Positions 33,662 through 46,689 of a stretch of 64,000 bases of DNA are shown one piece after another. Below the pieces are notes generated by a model. The model was not told the DNA's origin and searched no databases. It saw only the letters and a list, made by a program, of their open reading frames with translations. The stretch lies in the NCBI RefSeq assembly GCF_037975245.1, contig NC_092570.1, positions 11,263,001-11,327,000 on the forward strand, given 5' to 3'. Source of the DNA: Apostichopus japonicus. Taxonomy: Eukaryota > Echinodermata > Holothuroidea > Aspidochirotida > Stichopodidae. Each line of letters starts with the position of its first letter. Positions within the stretch are counted from its first letter, which is position 1. Both the position numbers and the translations under genes were made by a program.

Positions 33662-36600
33662 CTTCTCCCGCCGAGAGTAGCACCCGTAAGTTTTCAACCC
33701 GAACAGCTTGTTAATGTGTAATCGGAAGTCGACCAAAACGGGTGTTAGACACCGTTTTATCCCTTGCTTTTGCGACCCAAAACAAGAGCATGTTTTCCAC
33801 AAGTTGGTTATGTTTTTTCCACCCCATATGTGCGCACCTTTACGTGGAGGGGTGTTTCATGTGCGCAAAACTGGTGAATCCGTTTCGAGTACTTCATCCT
33901 CCGAGAGAAGCACCCCGTACGTTTTCAACCCGAACGGCCTGTTTACGTGTAATCGGAAGTCGACCAAAACAGGTGTGAGTTTTCGACCCAAACAACAGCA
34001 TGTTTTCCGCAGCGAAAGGCGTGCTATGTTGGTAATAGGCACCGTTACGTGAAGGGGTGTTTCCTACCGCCGTGTGAACATCCCCATTCGTTTTCGCCCG
34101 AAACTGATGTTTTCACCACCCCTTCATGTGCGCACAACTGGTGAATCCGTTTCGAGTAAAGGGGGTCTTCATCCTCCGAGAGAAGCACCCCGTACGTTTT
34201 CAACCCGAACGGCCTGTTTACGTGTAATCGGAAGTCGACCAAAACAGGTGTTAGTCACCATTTTATCCCTTCAGTTTTCGACCCAAACAACAGCATGTTT
34301 TCCGCAGCGAAAGGCGTCCTATGTTGGTAATAGGCACCGTTACGTGAAGGGGTGTTTCCTACCGCCGTGTGAACATCCCCATCCGTTTTGACCGAAACCG
34401 TTGTTTTCACCACCCCTGATGTGCTCGAAGCTGATCATACGGTTTTGTGTAATGGGGTGTCTTCTCCCGTCGAGAGGAGTTCCCCGTGCGTTTGCGACCC
34501 AAACTGCCTTTTTACGCGTAATCAGAAGTCGACCAAAACGGGTGTTATTCTTCGTTTTATCCCTTATGTATGTGACCCAGAGAGCATGTCTCCCTACACA
34601 AAAGGCGTTCTTTGTTTGTGATAGGCACCGTTACGTGTGAACATTCCCATTCGTTTTCGCCCGAAACTGATGTTTTCACCACCCCTTCATGTGCGCACAA
34701 CTGGTGAATCCGTTTCGAGTAAAGGGGGTCTTCATCCTCCGAGAGAAGCACCCCGTACGTTTTCAACCCGAACGGCCTGTTTACGTGTAATCGGAAGTCG
34801 ACCAAAACAGGTGTGAGTTTTCGACCGAAACAACAGCATGTTTTCCGCAGCGAAAGGCGTCCTATGTTGGTAATAGGCACCGTTACGTGAAGGGGTGTTT
34901 CCTACCGCCGTGTGAACATCCCCATCCGTTTTGACCGAAACCGTTGTTTTCACCACCCCTGATGTGCTCGAAGCTGATCATACGGTTTTGTGTAATGGGG
35001 TGTCTTCTGCCGTCGAGAGGAGTTCCCCGTGCGTTTGCGACCCAAACTGCCTTTTTACGCGTAATCAGAAGTCGACCAAAACGGGTGTTATTCTTCGTTT
35101 TATCCCTTATGTATGTGACCCAGAGAGCATGTCTCCCTACACAAAAGGCGTTCTTTGTTTGTGATAGGCACCGTTACGTGTGAACATTCCCATTCGTTTT
35201 CGCCCGAAACTGATGTTTTCACCACCCCTTCATGTGCGCACAACTGGTGAATCCGTTTCGAGTAAAGGGGGTCTTCATCCTCCGAGAGAAGCACCCCGTA
35301 CGTTTTCAACCCGAACGGCCTGTTTACGTGTAATCGGAAGTCGACCAAAACAGGTGTGAGTTTTCGACCGAAACAACAGCATGTTTTCCGCAGCGAAAGG
35401 CGTCCTATGTTGGTAATAGGCACCGTTACGTGAAGGGGTGTTTCCTACCGCCGTGTGAACATCCCCATCCGTTTTGACCGAAACCGTTGTTTTCACCACC
35501 CCTGATGTGCTCGAAGCTGATCATACGGTTTTGTGTAATGGGGTGTCTTCTCCCGTCGAGAGGAGTTCCCCGTGCGTTTGCGACCCAAACTGCCTTTTTA
35601 CGCGTAATCAGAAGTCGACCAAAACGGGTGTTATTCTTCGTTTTATCCCTTATGTATGTGACCCAGAGAGCATGTCTCCCTACACAAAAGGCGTTCTTTG
35701 TTTGTGATAGGCACCGTTACGTGTGAACATTCCCATTCGTTTTCGCCCGAAACTGATGTTTTCACCACCCCTTCATGTGCGCAAAACTGGTGAATCCGTT
35801 TCGAGTAAAGGGGGGTCGTCATCCGCCGAGAGAAGCACTCCGTACGTTTTCAACCCGAACGGCCTGTTTACGTGTAATCGGAAGTCGACCAAAACGGGTG
35901 TTATTCTTTAATTTATCCCTTGTGTTTTTGACCCAAAAGTCATGTATCCCTACACAAAAGGCGTCCTTTGTTGGTGATAGGCACCATTTTATCCCTTGAG
36001 TTTTTCGACCCAAACAACAGCATGTTCTCCGCACCGAAAGGCGTCCTATGTTGGTTATAAGCACCGGTACGTGAAGGTGTGTCTCCTCTCGCCGGGTGCA
36101 CATCCTCAACCGTTTTTACCGAAACCGTTGTTTTCACCACCTTGGTGTACTTCAAACTGTTTTGTGTAATGGGGTGTCTTCTCCCGTCGAGAGGAGTTCC
36201 CCGTATGTTCTCAACCCGAACGGCCTGTTAACGTGTAATCGGAAGTCGACCAAAACGGGTGTTAATTCTTCGTTTTATCCCTTGTGTTTTTTACCCAAAA
36301 AGCATGTAAAGAAAGCACACAAAAGGCGTTCTTTGTTTGTGATAGGCACCGTTACGTGAAGGGTAACTCCTCTAGCCGGGTGAACATCCCCATTCGTTTT
36401 CGCCCGAAACTGATGTTTTCACCACCCCTTATGTGCGTAAAACTGGTGATACCGTTTCGAGTAAAGGGGGGTCTTCATCCGCCGAGAGAAGCACCCCGTA
36501 CGTTTTCAACCCGAACGGCCTGTTTACGTGTAATCGGAAGTCGACCAAAACAGGTGTTAGTCACCGTTTCATCCATTGAGTTTTCGACCCAAACAACAGC

Positions 36601-39600
36601 ATGTTTCCCAAAACGAAAGGCGTCCTAAGTTAGCTGTAAGCACCGTTACGTGAAGCGGTGTCTCCTCTCGCCGGGTGAACATTCCCATCCGTTTTTGACC
36701 GAAACCGTTTTTTTCACCACCCCTGATGTGCTCGAAGCTGATCATACGGTTTGGTGTAATGGGGTGTCTTCTCCCGTCGAGAGGAGTTCCCGTGCCTTTG
36801 TGACCCAAACTGCCTTTTCACGCGTAATCAGAAGTCGACCAAAACGGGTGTTATTCTTCGTTTTATCCCTTATGTATGTGACCCAGAGAGCATGTCTCCC
36901 TACACAAAAGGCGTTCTTTGTTTGTGATAGGCACCGTTACGTGAAGGGTAACTCCTCTAACCGTGTGAACATCCCCATTCGTTTTCGCCCGAAACTGATG
37001 TTTTCACCACCCCTTCATGTGCGCAAAACTGGTGAATCCGTTTCGAGTAAAGGGGGGGTCTTCATCCGCCGAGAGAAGCACTCCGTACGTTTTCAACCCG
37101 AACGGCCTGTTTACGTGTAATCGGAAGTCGACAAAAACAGGTGTTATTCTTCGTTTTTTTCCTTGTGTATTTGAACCAAAGAGCATGTCTCCCTATACAA
37201 AATGCGTCCTTTGTTTGTGATAAACACCGTTACGTGAAGGGGTGTTTCCTCTCGCCGTGTGAACATCCCCATCTATTTTTGACCGAAACCGTTGTTTTCA
37301 CCACCCCTGATGTGCTCGAAACTGATCATACGGTTTTGTGTAATGGGGTGTCTTCTCCCGTCGAGAGGAGTTCCCTGTGCGTTTGCGACCCAAACTGCCT
37401 TTTTACGCGTAATCAGAAGTCGACCAAAACGGGTTTTATTCTTCGTTTAATCTCTTGTGCATTTGACCCAGAGAAAATGTATACCTACGCTGAAGGTGCT
37501 CTTTGTTGGTGATAGGCACCGTTACGTGAAGGGTGGCTCCTCTCGTCGGGTGAACATCCCCATCCGTTTTGACCGAAACTGATGTTTTCACCACCCCTTA
37601 TGTGCGTAAAACTGGTGATACCGTTTCGAGAAAAGGGGGGTCTTCATCCGCCGAGAGAAGCACCCCGTACGTTTTCAACCCGAACGGCCTGTTTACGTGT
37701 AATCGGAAGTCGACCAAAACAGGTGTTAGTCACCGTTTCATCCATTGAGTTTTCGACCCAAACAACAGCATGTTTCCCAAAACGAAAGGCGTCCTAAGTT
37801 AGCTATAAGCACCGTTACGTGAAGCGGTGTCTCCTCTCGCCGGGTGAACATTCCCATCCGTTTTGACCGAAACTGATGTTTTTACCACCCCTTTATGTGC
37901 GCAAAACTGGTGATACCGGATTCGAGTAAAGAGGTGTCTTCTCCCGCCGAGGGAATTACCCCGTACGTTTTCAACCCGAACGGCCTGTTAGCGTGTAATC
38001 GGAAGTCGACAAAAACAGGTGTTAGTCACCGTTTTATCCCTTGAGTTTTTCGTTTTCGACCCAAACAACAGCATGTTTTCCGCAGCGAATGGCGTCCTAT
38101 GTTGGTAATAAGCACCGTAAGGTGAAGGGGTGTTCCTCTCGCCGGGTGAACATCCCCATTCGTTTTTGACCGAAACCGTTGTTTTCACCACCCCTGATGT
38201 GCTCGAAGTTGATAATACGGTTTTGTGTAATGGGGTGTCTTCTTCCGCCGAGAGAAGCACCCCGTACGTTTGCGACCCAAACTGCCATTTAACGCGTAAT
38301 CAGAAGTCGACCAAAACGGGTGTTATTCTTCGTTTAATCTCTTGTGTATTTGACCCAGAAAGCATGTATACCTACCCTGAAGGCGTTCTTTGTTGGTGAT
38401 AAGCACCGTTACGTGAAGGGTGTCTCGTCTCGCCGTGTGAACATCCCCATTCGTTTTTGACCGAAACCGTTGTTTTCACCACCCCTGATGTGCTCGAAGC
38501 TGATAATACGGTTTTGTGTAATGGGGTGTCTTCTTCCGCCGAGAGAAGCACCCCGTACGTTTGCGACCCAAACTGCCATTTAACGCGTAATCAGAAGTCG
38601 ACCAAAACGGGTGTTATTCTTCGTTTAATCTCTTGTGTATTTGACCCAGAGAGCATGTATACCTACCCTGAAGGCGTTCTTTGTTGGTGATAAGCACCGT
38701 TACGTGAAGGGTGTCTCGTCTCGCCGTGTGAACATCCCCATCCGTTTTTGACCGAAACCGTTGTTTTCACCACCCCTGATGTGCTCGAAACTGATCATAC
38801 GGTTTTGTGTAATGGGGTGTCTTCCCCCGTCGAGAGGAGTTCCCTGTGCGTTTGCGACCCAAACTGCCTTTTTACGCGTAATCAGAAGTCGACCAAAACG
38901 GGTTTTATTCTTCGTTTAATCTCTTGTGCATTTGACCCAGAGAAAATGTATACCTACGCTGAAGGTGCTCTTTGTTGGTGATAGGCACCGTTACGTGAAG
39001 GGTGGCTCCTCTCGTCGGGTGAACATCCCCATCCGTTTTGACCGAAACTGATGTCTTCATCACCCCTTCATGTGCGCAAAACTGGTGAATCCGTTTCGAG
39101 TAAAGGGGGTCTTCATCCTCCGAGAGAAGCACCCCGTACGTTTTCAACCCGAACGGCGAGAGGAACGTGTAATCGGAAGTCGACAAAAACAGGTGTTAGT
39201 CACCATTTTATCCCTTGAGTTTTTCGACCCAAACAACAGCATGTTCTCCGCACCGAAAGGCGTCCTATGTTGGTTATAAGCACCGGTACGTGAAGGTGTG
39301 TCTCCTCTCGCCGGGTGCACATCCTCATCCGTTTTTACCGAAACCGTTGTTTTCACCACCTTGGTGTGCTTCAAACTGATCATACGGTTTTGTGTAAATG
39401 GGTGTCTTCTCCCGTCGAGAGGAGTTCCCCGTATGTTCTCAACCCGAACGGCCTGTTAACGTGTAATCGGAAGTCGACCAAAACGGGTGTTATTCTTCGT
39501 TTTATCCCTTGTGTTTTTTACCCAAAAAGCATGTAAAGAAAGCACACAAAAGGCGTTCTTTGTTTGTGATAGGCACCGTTACGTGAAGGGTAACTCCTCT

Positions 39601-42600
39601 AGCCGGGTGAACATCCCCATTCGTTTTCGCCCGAAACTGATGTTTTCACCACCCCTTATGTGCGTAAAACTGGTGATACCGTTTCGAGAAAAGGGGGGTC
39701 TTCATCCGCCGAGAGAAGCACCCCGTACGTTTTCAACCCGAACGGCCTGTTTACGTGTAATCGGAAGTCGACCAAAACAGGTGTTAGTCACCGTTTCATC
39801 CATTGAGTTTTCGACCCAAACAACAGCATGTTTCCCAAAACGAAAGGCGTCCTAAGTTAGCTATAAGCACCGTTACGTGAAGCGGTGTCTCCTCTCGCCG
39901 GGTGAACATTCCCATCCGTTTTGACCGAAACTGATGTTTTTACCACCCCTTTATGTGCGCAAAACTGGTGATACCGGATTCGAGTAAAGAGGTGTCTTCT
40001 CCCGCCGAGGGAATTACCCCGTACGTTTTCAACCCGAACGGCCTGTTAGCGTGTAATCGGAAGTCGACAAAAACAGGTGTTAGTCACCGTTTTATCCCTT
40101 GAGTTTTTCGTTTTCGACCCAAACAACAGCATGTTTTCCGCAGCGAATGGCGTCCTATGTTGGTAATAAGCACCGTAAGGTGAAGGGGTGTTCCTCTCGC
40201 CGGGTGAACATCCCCATTCGTTTTTGACCGAAACCGTTGTTTTCACCACCCCTGATGTGCTCGAAGTTGATAATACGGTTTTGTGTAATGGGGTGTCTTC
40301 TTCCGCCGAGAGAAGCACCCCGTACGTTTGCGACCCAAACTGCCATTTAACGCGTAATCAGAAGTCGACCAAAACGGGTGTTATTCTTCGTTTAATCTCT
40401 TGTGTATTTGACCCAGAAAGCATGTATACCTACCCTGAAGGCGTTCTTTGTTGGTGATAAGCACCGTTACGTGAAGGGTGTCTCGTCTCGCCGTGTGAAC
40501 ATCCCCATCCGTTTTTGACCGAAACCGTTGTTTTCACCACCCCTGATGTGCTCGAAACTGATCATACGGTTTTGTGTAATGGGGTGTCTTCCCCCGTCGA
40601 GAGGAGTTCCCTGTGCGTTTGCGACCCAAACCGCTTTTTAACGCGTAATCAGAAATCGACCAAAACGGGTGTTATTCTTCGTTTAATCTCTTGTGTATTT
40701 GACCCAGAGAGCATGTATACCTACGCTGAAGGCGTTCTTTGTTGGTGATAAGCACCGTTTCGTGAAGGGTGGCTCCTCTCGTCGGGTGAACATCCCCATT
40801 CGTTTTCACCCGAAACTGATGTTTTTACCACCCCTTTATGTGCGCAAAACTGGTGATACCGGATTCGAGTAAAGAGGTGTCTTCTCCCGCCGAGGGAATT
40901 ACCCCGTACGTTTTCAACCCGAACGGCCTGTTAGCGTGTAATCGGAAGTCGACAAAAACAGGTGTTAGTCACCGTTTTATCCCTTGAGTTTTTCGACCCA
41001 AACAACAGCATGTTTTACGCAGCGAATGGCGTCCTATGTTGGTAATAAGCACCGTAAGGTGAAGGGGTGTTCCTCTCGCCGGGTGAACATCCCCATTCGT
41101 TTTTGACCGAAACCGTTGTTTTCACCACCCCTGATGTGCTCGAAGTTGATAATACGGTTTTGTGTAATGGGGTGTCTTCTTCCGCCGAGAGAAGCACCCC
41201 GTACGTTTGCGACCCAAACTGCCATTTAACGCGTAATCAGAAGTCGACCAAAACGGGTGTTATTCTTCGTTTAATCTCTTGTGTATTTGACCCAGAAAGC
41301 ATGTATACCTACCCTGAAGGCGTTCTTTGTTGGTGATAAGCACCGTTACGTGAAGGGTGTCTCGTCTCGCCGTGTGAACATCCCCATCCGTTTTTGACCG
41401 AAACCGTTGTTTTCACCACCCCTGATGTGCTCGAAACTGATCATACGGTTTTGTGTAATGGGGTGTCTTCCCCCGTCGAGAGGAGTTCCCTGTGCGTTTG
41501 CGACCCAAACCGCTTTTTAACGCGTAATCAGAAATCGACCAAAACGGGTGTTATTCTTCGTTTAATCTCTTGTGTATTTGACCCAGAGAGCATGTATACC
41601 TACGCTGAAGGCGTTCTTTGTTGGTGATAAGCACCGTTTCGTGAAGGGTGGCTCCTCTCGTCGGGTGAACATCCCCATTCGTTTTCACCCGAAACTGATG
41701 TTTTTACCACCCCTTTATGTGCGCAAAACTGGTGATACCGGATTCGAGTAAAGAGGTGTCTTCTCCCGCCGAGGGAATTACCCCGTACGTTTTCAACCCG
41801 AACGGCCTGTTAGCGTGTAATCGGAAGTCGACAAAAACAGGTGTTAGTCACCGTTTTATCCCTTGAGTTTTTCGACCCAAACAACAGCATGTTTTACGCA
41901 GCGAATGGCGTCCTATGTTGGTAATAAGCACCGTAAGGTGAAGGGGTGTTCCTCTCGCCGGGTGAACATCCCCATTCGTTTTTGACCGAAACCGTTGTTT
42001 TCACCACCCCTGATGTGCTCGAAGCTGATAATACGGTTTTGTGTAATGGGGTGTCTTCTTCCGCCGAGAGAAGCACCCCGTACGTTTGCGACCCAAACTG
42101 CTTTTTAACGCGTAATCAGAAATCGACCAAAACGGGTGTTATTCTTCGTTTAATCTCTTGTGTATTTGACCCAGAGAGCATGTATACCTACCCTGAAGGC
42201 GTTCTTTGTTGGTGATAAGCACCGTTACGTGAAGGGTGTCTCGTCTCGCCGTGTGAACATCCCCATTCGTTTTTGACCGAAACCGTTGTTTTTACCACCC
42301 CTGATGTGCTCGAAGCTGATAATACGGTTTTGTGTAATGGGGTGTCTTCTTCCGCCGAGAGAAGCACCCCGTACGTTTGCGACCCAAACTGCCATTTAAC
42401 GCGTAATCAGAAGTCGACCAAAACGGGTGTTATTCTTCGTTTAATCTCTTGTGTATTTGACCCAGAGAGCATGTATACCTACGCTGAAGGCGTTCTTTGT
42501 TGGTGATAAGCACCGTTACGTGAAGGGTGTCTCGTCTCGCCGTGTGAACATCCCCATCCGTTTTTGACCGAAACCGTTGTTTTCACCACCCCTGATGTGC

Positions 42601-45600
42601 TCGAAGCTGATCATACGGTTTTGTGTAATGGGGTGTCTTCTCCCGTCGAGAGGAGTTCCCTGTGCGTTTGCGACCCAAACTGCCTTTTTACGCGTAATCA
42701 GAAGTCGACCAAAACGGGTTTTATTCTTCGTTTTGTCCCTTGTGCATTTGACCCAGAGAGAATGTATACCTACGCTGAAGGTGCTCTTTGTTGGTGATAG
42801 GCACCGTTACGTGAAGGGTGGCTCCTCTCGTCGGGTGAACATCCCCATTCGTTTTCACCCGAAACTAATGTTTTTACCACCCCTTTATGTGCGCAAAACT
42901 GGTGATACCGGATTCGAGTAAAGAGGTGTCTTCTCCCGCCGAGGGAATTACCCCGTACGTTTTCAACCCGAACGGCCTGTTAGCGTGTAATCGGAAGTCG
43001 ACAAAAACAGGTGTTAGTCACCGTTTTATCCCTTGAGTTTTTCGACCCAAACAACAGCATGTTTTACGCAGCGAATGGCGTCCTATGTTGGTATAAGCAC
43101 CGTAAGGTGAAGGGGTGTTCCTCTCGCCGGGTGAACATCCCCATTCGTTTTTGACCGAAACCGTTGTTTTTACCACCCCTGATGTGCTCGAAGCTGATAA
43201 TACGGTTTTGTGTAATGGGGTGTCTTCTTCCGCCGAGAGAAGCACCCCGTACGTTTGCGACCCAAACTGCCATTTAACGCGTAATCAGAAGTCGACCAAA
43301 ACGGGTGTTATTCTTCGTTTAATCTCTTGTGTATTTGACCCAGAGAGCATGTATACCTACGCTGAAGGCGTTCTTTGTTGGTGATAAGCACCGTTACGTG
43401 AAGGGTGTCTCGTCTCGCCGTGTGAACATCCCCATCCGTTTTTGACCGAAACCGTTGTTTTCACCACCCCTGATGTGCTCGAAGCTGATCATACGGTTTT
43501 GTGTAATGGGGTGTCTTCTCCCGTCGAGAGGAGTTCCCTGTGCGTTTGCGACCCAAACTGCCTTTTTACGCGTAATCAGAAGTCGACCAAAACGGGTTTT
43601 ATTCTTCGTTTTGTCCCTTGTGCATTTGACCCAGAGAGAATGTATACCTACGCTGAAGGTGCTCTTTGTTGGTGATAGGCACCGTTACGTGAAGGGTGGC
43701 TCCTCTCGTCGGGTGAACATCCCCATTCGTTTTCACCCGAAACTAATGTTTTTACCACCCCTTTATGTGCGCAAAACTGGTGATACCGGATTCGAGTAAA
43801 GAGGTGTCTTCTCCCGCCGAGGGAATTACCCCGTACGTTTTCAACCCGAACGGCCTGTTAGCGTGTAATCGGAAGTCGACAAAAACAGGTGTTAGTCACC
43901 GTTTTATCCCTTGAGTTTTTCGACCAAGACAACAGCTTGTTTTCCGCAGCGAACGGCGTCCTATGTTGGTAATAAGCACCGTTACGTGAAGGGGTGTTCC
44001 TCTCGCCGTGTGAACATCCCCATTCGTTTTACACCGAAACCGTTGTTTTCACCACCCCTTTATGTGCGTAAAACTGGTGATACCGGTTTCGAGTAAAGAG
44101 GTGTCTTCTCCCGCCGAGAAGAAGCACCCCGTACGTTTTCAACCCGAACGGCCTGTTTACGTGTAATCGGAAGACGACCAAAACAGTTGTTAGTCACCGA
44201 TTCATCCCTTGAGTTTTTCGACCCGAACAACAGCATGCTTTCCGCAGCGAATGGCGTCCTATGTTGGTAATAAGCACCGTAAGGTGAAAAGGGGTGTTCA
44301 TCTAGCCGGGTGAACTTCCCCATTCGTTTTTGACCGAAACCGTAGCTTTCACCAACCCTTTATGTGGGTAAAAGTGGTGATACCGGTTTCGAGTAAAGAG
44401 GTGTCTTCTCCCGCCGAGGGAAGCACCCCTTACTTTTTCAACCAGAACGGCCTGTGAACGCGTTATCGGAAGTCGCCCAAAACGGGTGTTAGTCAACGTT
44501 TTATCCCTTCAGTTTTCGACCCAAACAACAGCATGTTGTCCGAAGCGAAAGGCGTCCTATGTTGGTGATAGGCACCGTTACGTGAAGGGGTGTCTCCTCT
44601 CGCCATGTGAACATCCCCATCCGTTTTGACCGAAACCGTTGTTTTCACCACCCTGATGTGGTCCAAACTGATCATACGGTTTTGTGAAATAGGGTGTCTT
44701 CTCCCGTCGGGAGGAGTTCCCCATGCGTTTGCGACCCAAACTGCCTTTTTACGCGAAATCAGAAGACGTCCAAAACGGGTGTTATTCTTTGTTTTATCCC
44801 TTGTGTATTTGACCCAAAAAGCATGTATCCCTACACAAAAGGCGTTCTTTGTTTGTGATAGGCACCGTTACGTGAAGGGTAGCTCCTCTAGCCGGGTGAA
44901 CATCCCATTCGTTTTCGCCCGAAGCTGATGTTTTCACCACCCCTTCATGTGCGCAAAACTAGTGATACCGTTTCGAGTAAAGAGGGTCTTCATCCGCAAA
45001 GAAGAAGCACCCCGTACGTTTTCAACCCGAACGGCCTGTTAACGTGTAATCGGAAGTCGCCCAAAACGGGTGTTAGTCACCGTTTTATCCCTTGAGTTTT
45101 CGACCCAAACAACAGCATGTTTTCCACAACGAAAGGCGTCCTAAGTTGGTTATAAGCACCGTTACGTGAAGGTGTGTCTCCTCTCGCCGGGTGAACATCC
45201 CCATCCGTTTTTGACCGAAACCGTTGTTTTCACCACCCCTGATGTGCTCGAAGCTGATCATACGGTTTGGTGTAATGGGGTGTCTTCTCCCGTCGAGAGG
45301 AGTTCCCGTGCGTTTGCGACCCAAACTGCCTTTTCACGCGTAACCAGAAGTCGACCAAAACGGGTGTTATTCTTTGTTTTATCCCTTGTGTATTTGACCC
45401 ATAGAGCATGTCTCCCTATACAAAATGCGTCCTTTGTTTGTGATAGGCACCGTTACGTGAAGGGTAGTTCCTCTAGCCGGGAGAACATACCCATTCGTTT
45501 TCGCCCGAAACTGATGTTTTCACCACCCCTTATGTGCGCAAAACTGGTGATACTGTTTCGAGAAAAGGGGGGTCTTCAGCCGCCGAGAAAAGCACCCCGT

Positions 45601-46372
45601 ACGTTTTCAATCCGAACGGCCTGTTTACGTGTAATCGGAAGTCGACCAAAACAGGTGTTAGTCACCGTTTCATCCATTGAGTTTTCGACCCAAACAACAG
45701 CATGTTTCCCAAAACGAAAGGCGTCCTAAGTTAGCTATAAGCACCGTTACGTGATGGGGCGTCTCCTCTCGCCGGGTGAACATTCCCATCCGTTTTTGAC
45801 CCAAACCGTTGTTTTCACCACCCCTGATGTGCTCGAAGCTGATCATACGGTTTGGTGTAATGGGGTGTCTTCTCCCGTCGAGAGGAGTTCCCCGTGCGTT
45901 TGCGACCCAAAGTGCCTTTTCACGCGTAATCAGAAGTCGACCAAAACGTGTGTTATTCTTCGTTTTATCCCTTGTGCATTTGACCCAAAAAGCATGTATT
46001 CCTACGCAAAAGGCGTCCTATGTTGGTGATAGGCACCGTTACGTGAAGGGTGGCTCTTCTCGCCGGATGAACATCTCCATTCGTTTTCGCTCGAATTGAT
46101 GTTTTCACCACCCCTTCATATGCGCGAAGCTAGTGATACGTTTTCGAGTAAAGGGATGTCTTCTCCCGCCGCGAGAAGCACCCCGTGCGCTTTTAACTCG
46201 AACGGCCTGGTGACGTGTAATCGGAAGTCGACCAAAGCGAGTTTTATTCTTCGTTTTTTTTTCCTTGAGTGTTCAACCCAAACAGCATGTTTTCTGCAAC
46301 GAAATGCGTCCTTTGTTGGTGAACATCCCCATTCGTTTTAGAAAGAAACCGATTTTTCACCACCCCATATGT
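33662..46372 (+). repeat. Satellite B: roughly 43-45 monomers of about 290 bp
   Basis: Typical monomer landmarks are 'tcttctcccgccgagagaag', 'cccgtacgttttcaacccga', 'taatcggaagtcgaccaaaa', 'gttttatcccttg', 'aggcaccgttacgtgaaggg' and 'gtgaacatccccattcg'. Two main classes alternate: one with 'gcgcaaaactggtgaatccg' and one with 'gctcgaagctgatcatacgg'. Higher-order periods are visible. A 543-bp dimer occurs at 34,388-35,726 (three copies). A trimer of about 879 bp starts at 40,188, 41,067 and 41,946. A block near 37,570-38,450 recurs 2,058 bp later. The plus-strand frames of 77-89 codons (start MTETVVFTTPDVLE) recur because many monomers are near 291 bp, but each ends at an in-frame stop in its own monomer. 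They are unlikely to be proteins. Confidence 0.9.
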
Positions 46373-46689
46373 TTTCAGGCTTCCCCCGATATTGATTGAC
46401 CTGAAAATTCAATAGGGTCTTGTATTTATTTACTCATACAAATCCACATACCAAGTAGGCTTTCATGGTATTAGTAAGTTGAATCTCGTCTATCCGACAA
46501 GCTCATTGATTAACCTGCCGCCACGTATCACGATCTTGCGCTAGGTTTATTGCCCCCTACTAAGTAGGCTATTCAGCTATTAAAGTTATTTTGGGGGTGG
46601 GATTTTGGAAATGAAAATTCACCTTATCGTGTTAACTTTTCTTCGAAACGTCCCATGGTAGGTTTTGAGTTGGGTGTGATACAAAATTC
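46373..46689. other. Short spacer between satellites B and C
   Basis: About 320 bp not matching either satellite by eye, AT-rich, with two 'agtaggct' words. No gene. Confidence 0.5.

Larger units (their letters stand above)
25082..33674 (+). repeat. 8,593-bp tandem segmental duplication, copy 2
   Basis: Direct copy of 16,489-25,081. It contains satellite A units (25,082-29,398), the spacer, a second foldback element and the sequence up to the true start of satellite B. All frames and landmarks checked are identical to copy 1, including the unusual ones at 29,648-30,255, 31,248-31,508, 32,772-32,981 and 33,173-33,466. No substitution was noticed by eye. Confidence 0.9.

Noticed and set aside
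34388-46341. Recurring 77-89 codon plus-strand frames (MTETVVFTTPD…) and longer fused frames up to 187 codons in satellite B
   Set aside because: They repeat because many monomers are near a multiple of three; each stops inside its monomer, and longer ones arise only where monomers vary. No domain or signal is visible.
33662-46372. A CENP-B box in satellite B (TTCG…A..CGGG pattern)
   Set aside because: 'attcgtttttgaccgaaacc' resembles it at first sight, but the required A and CGGG positions do not match in any variant examined.
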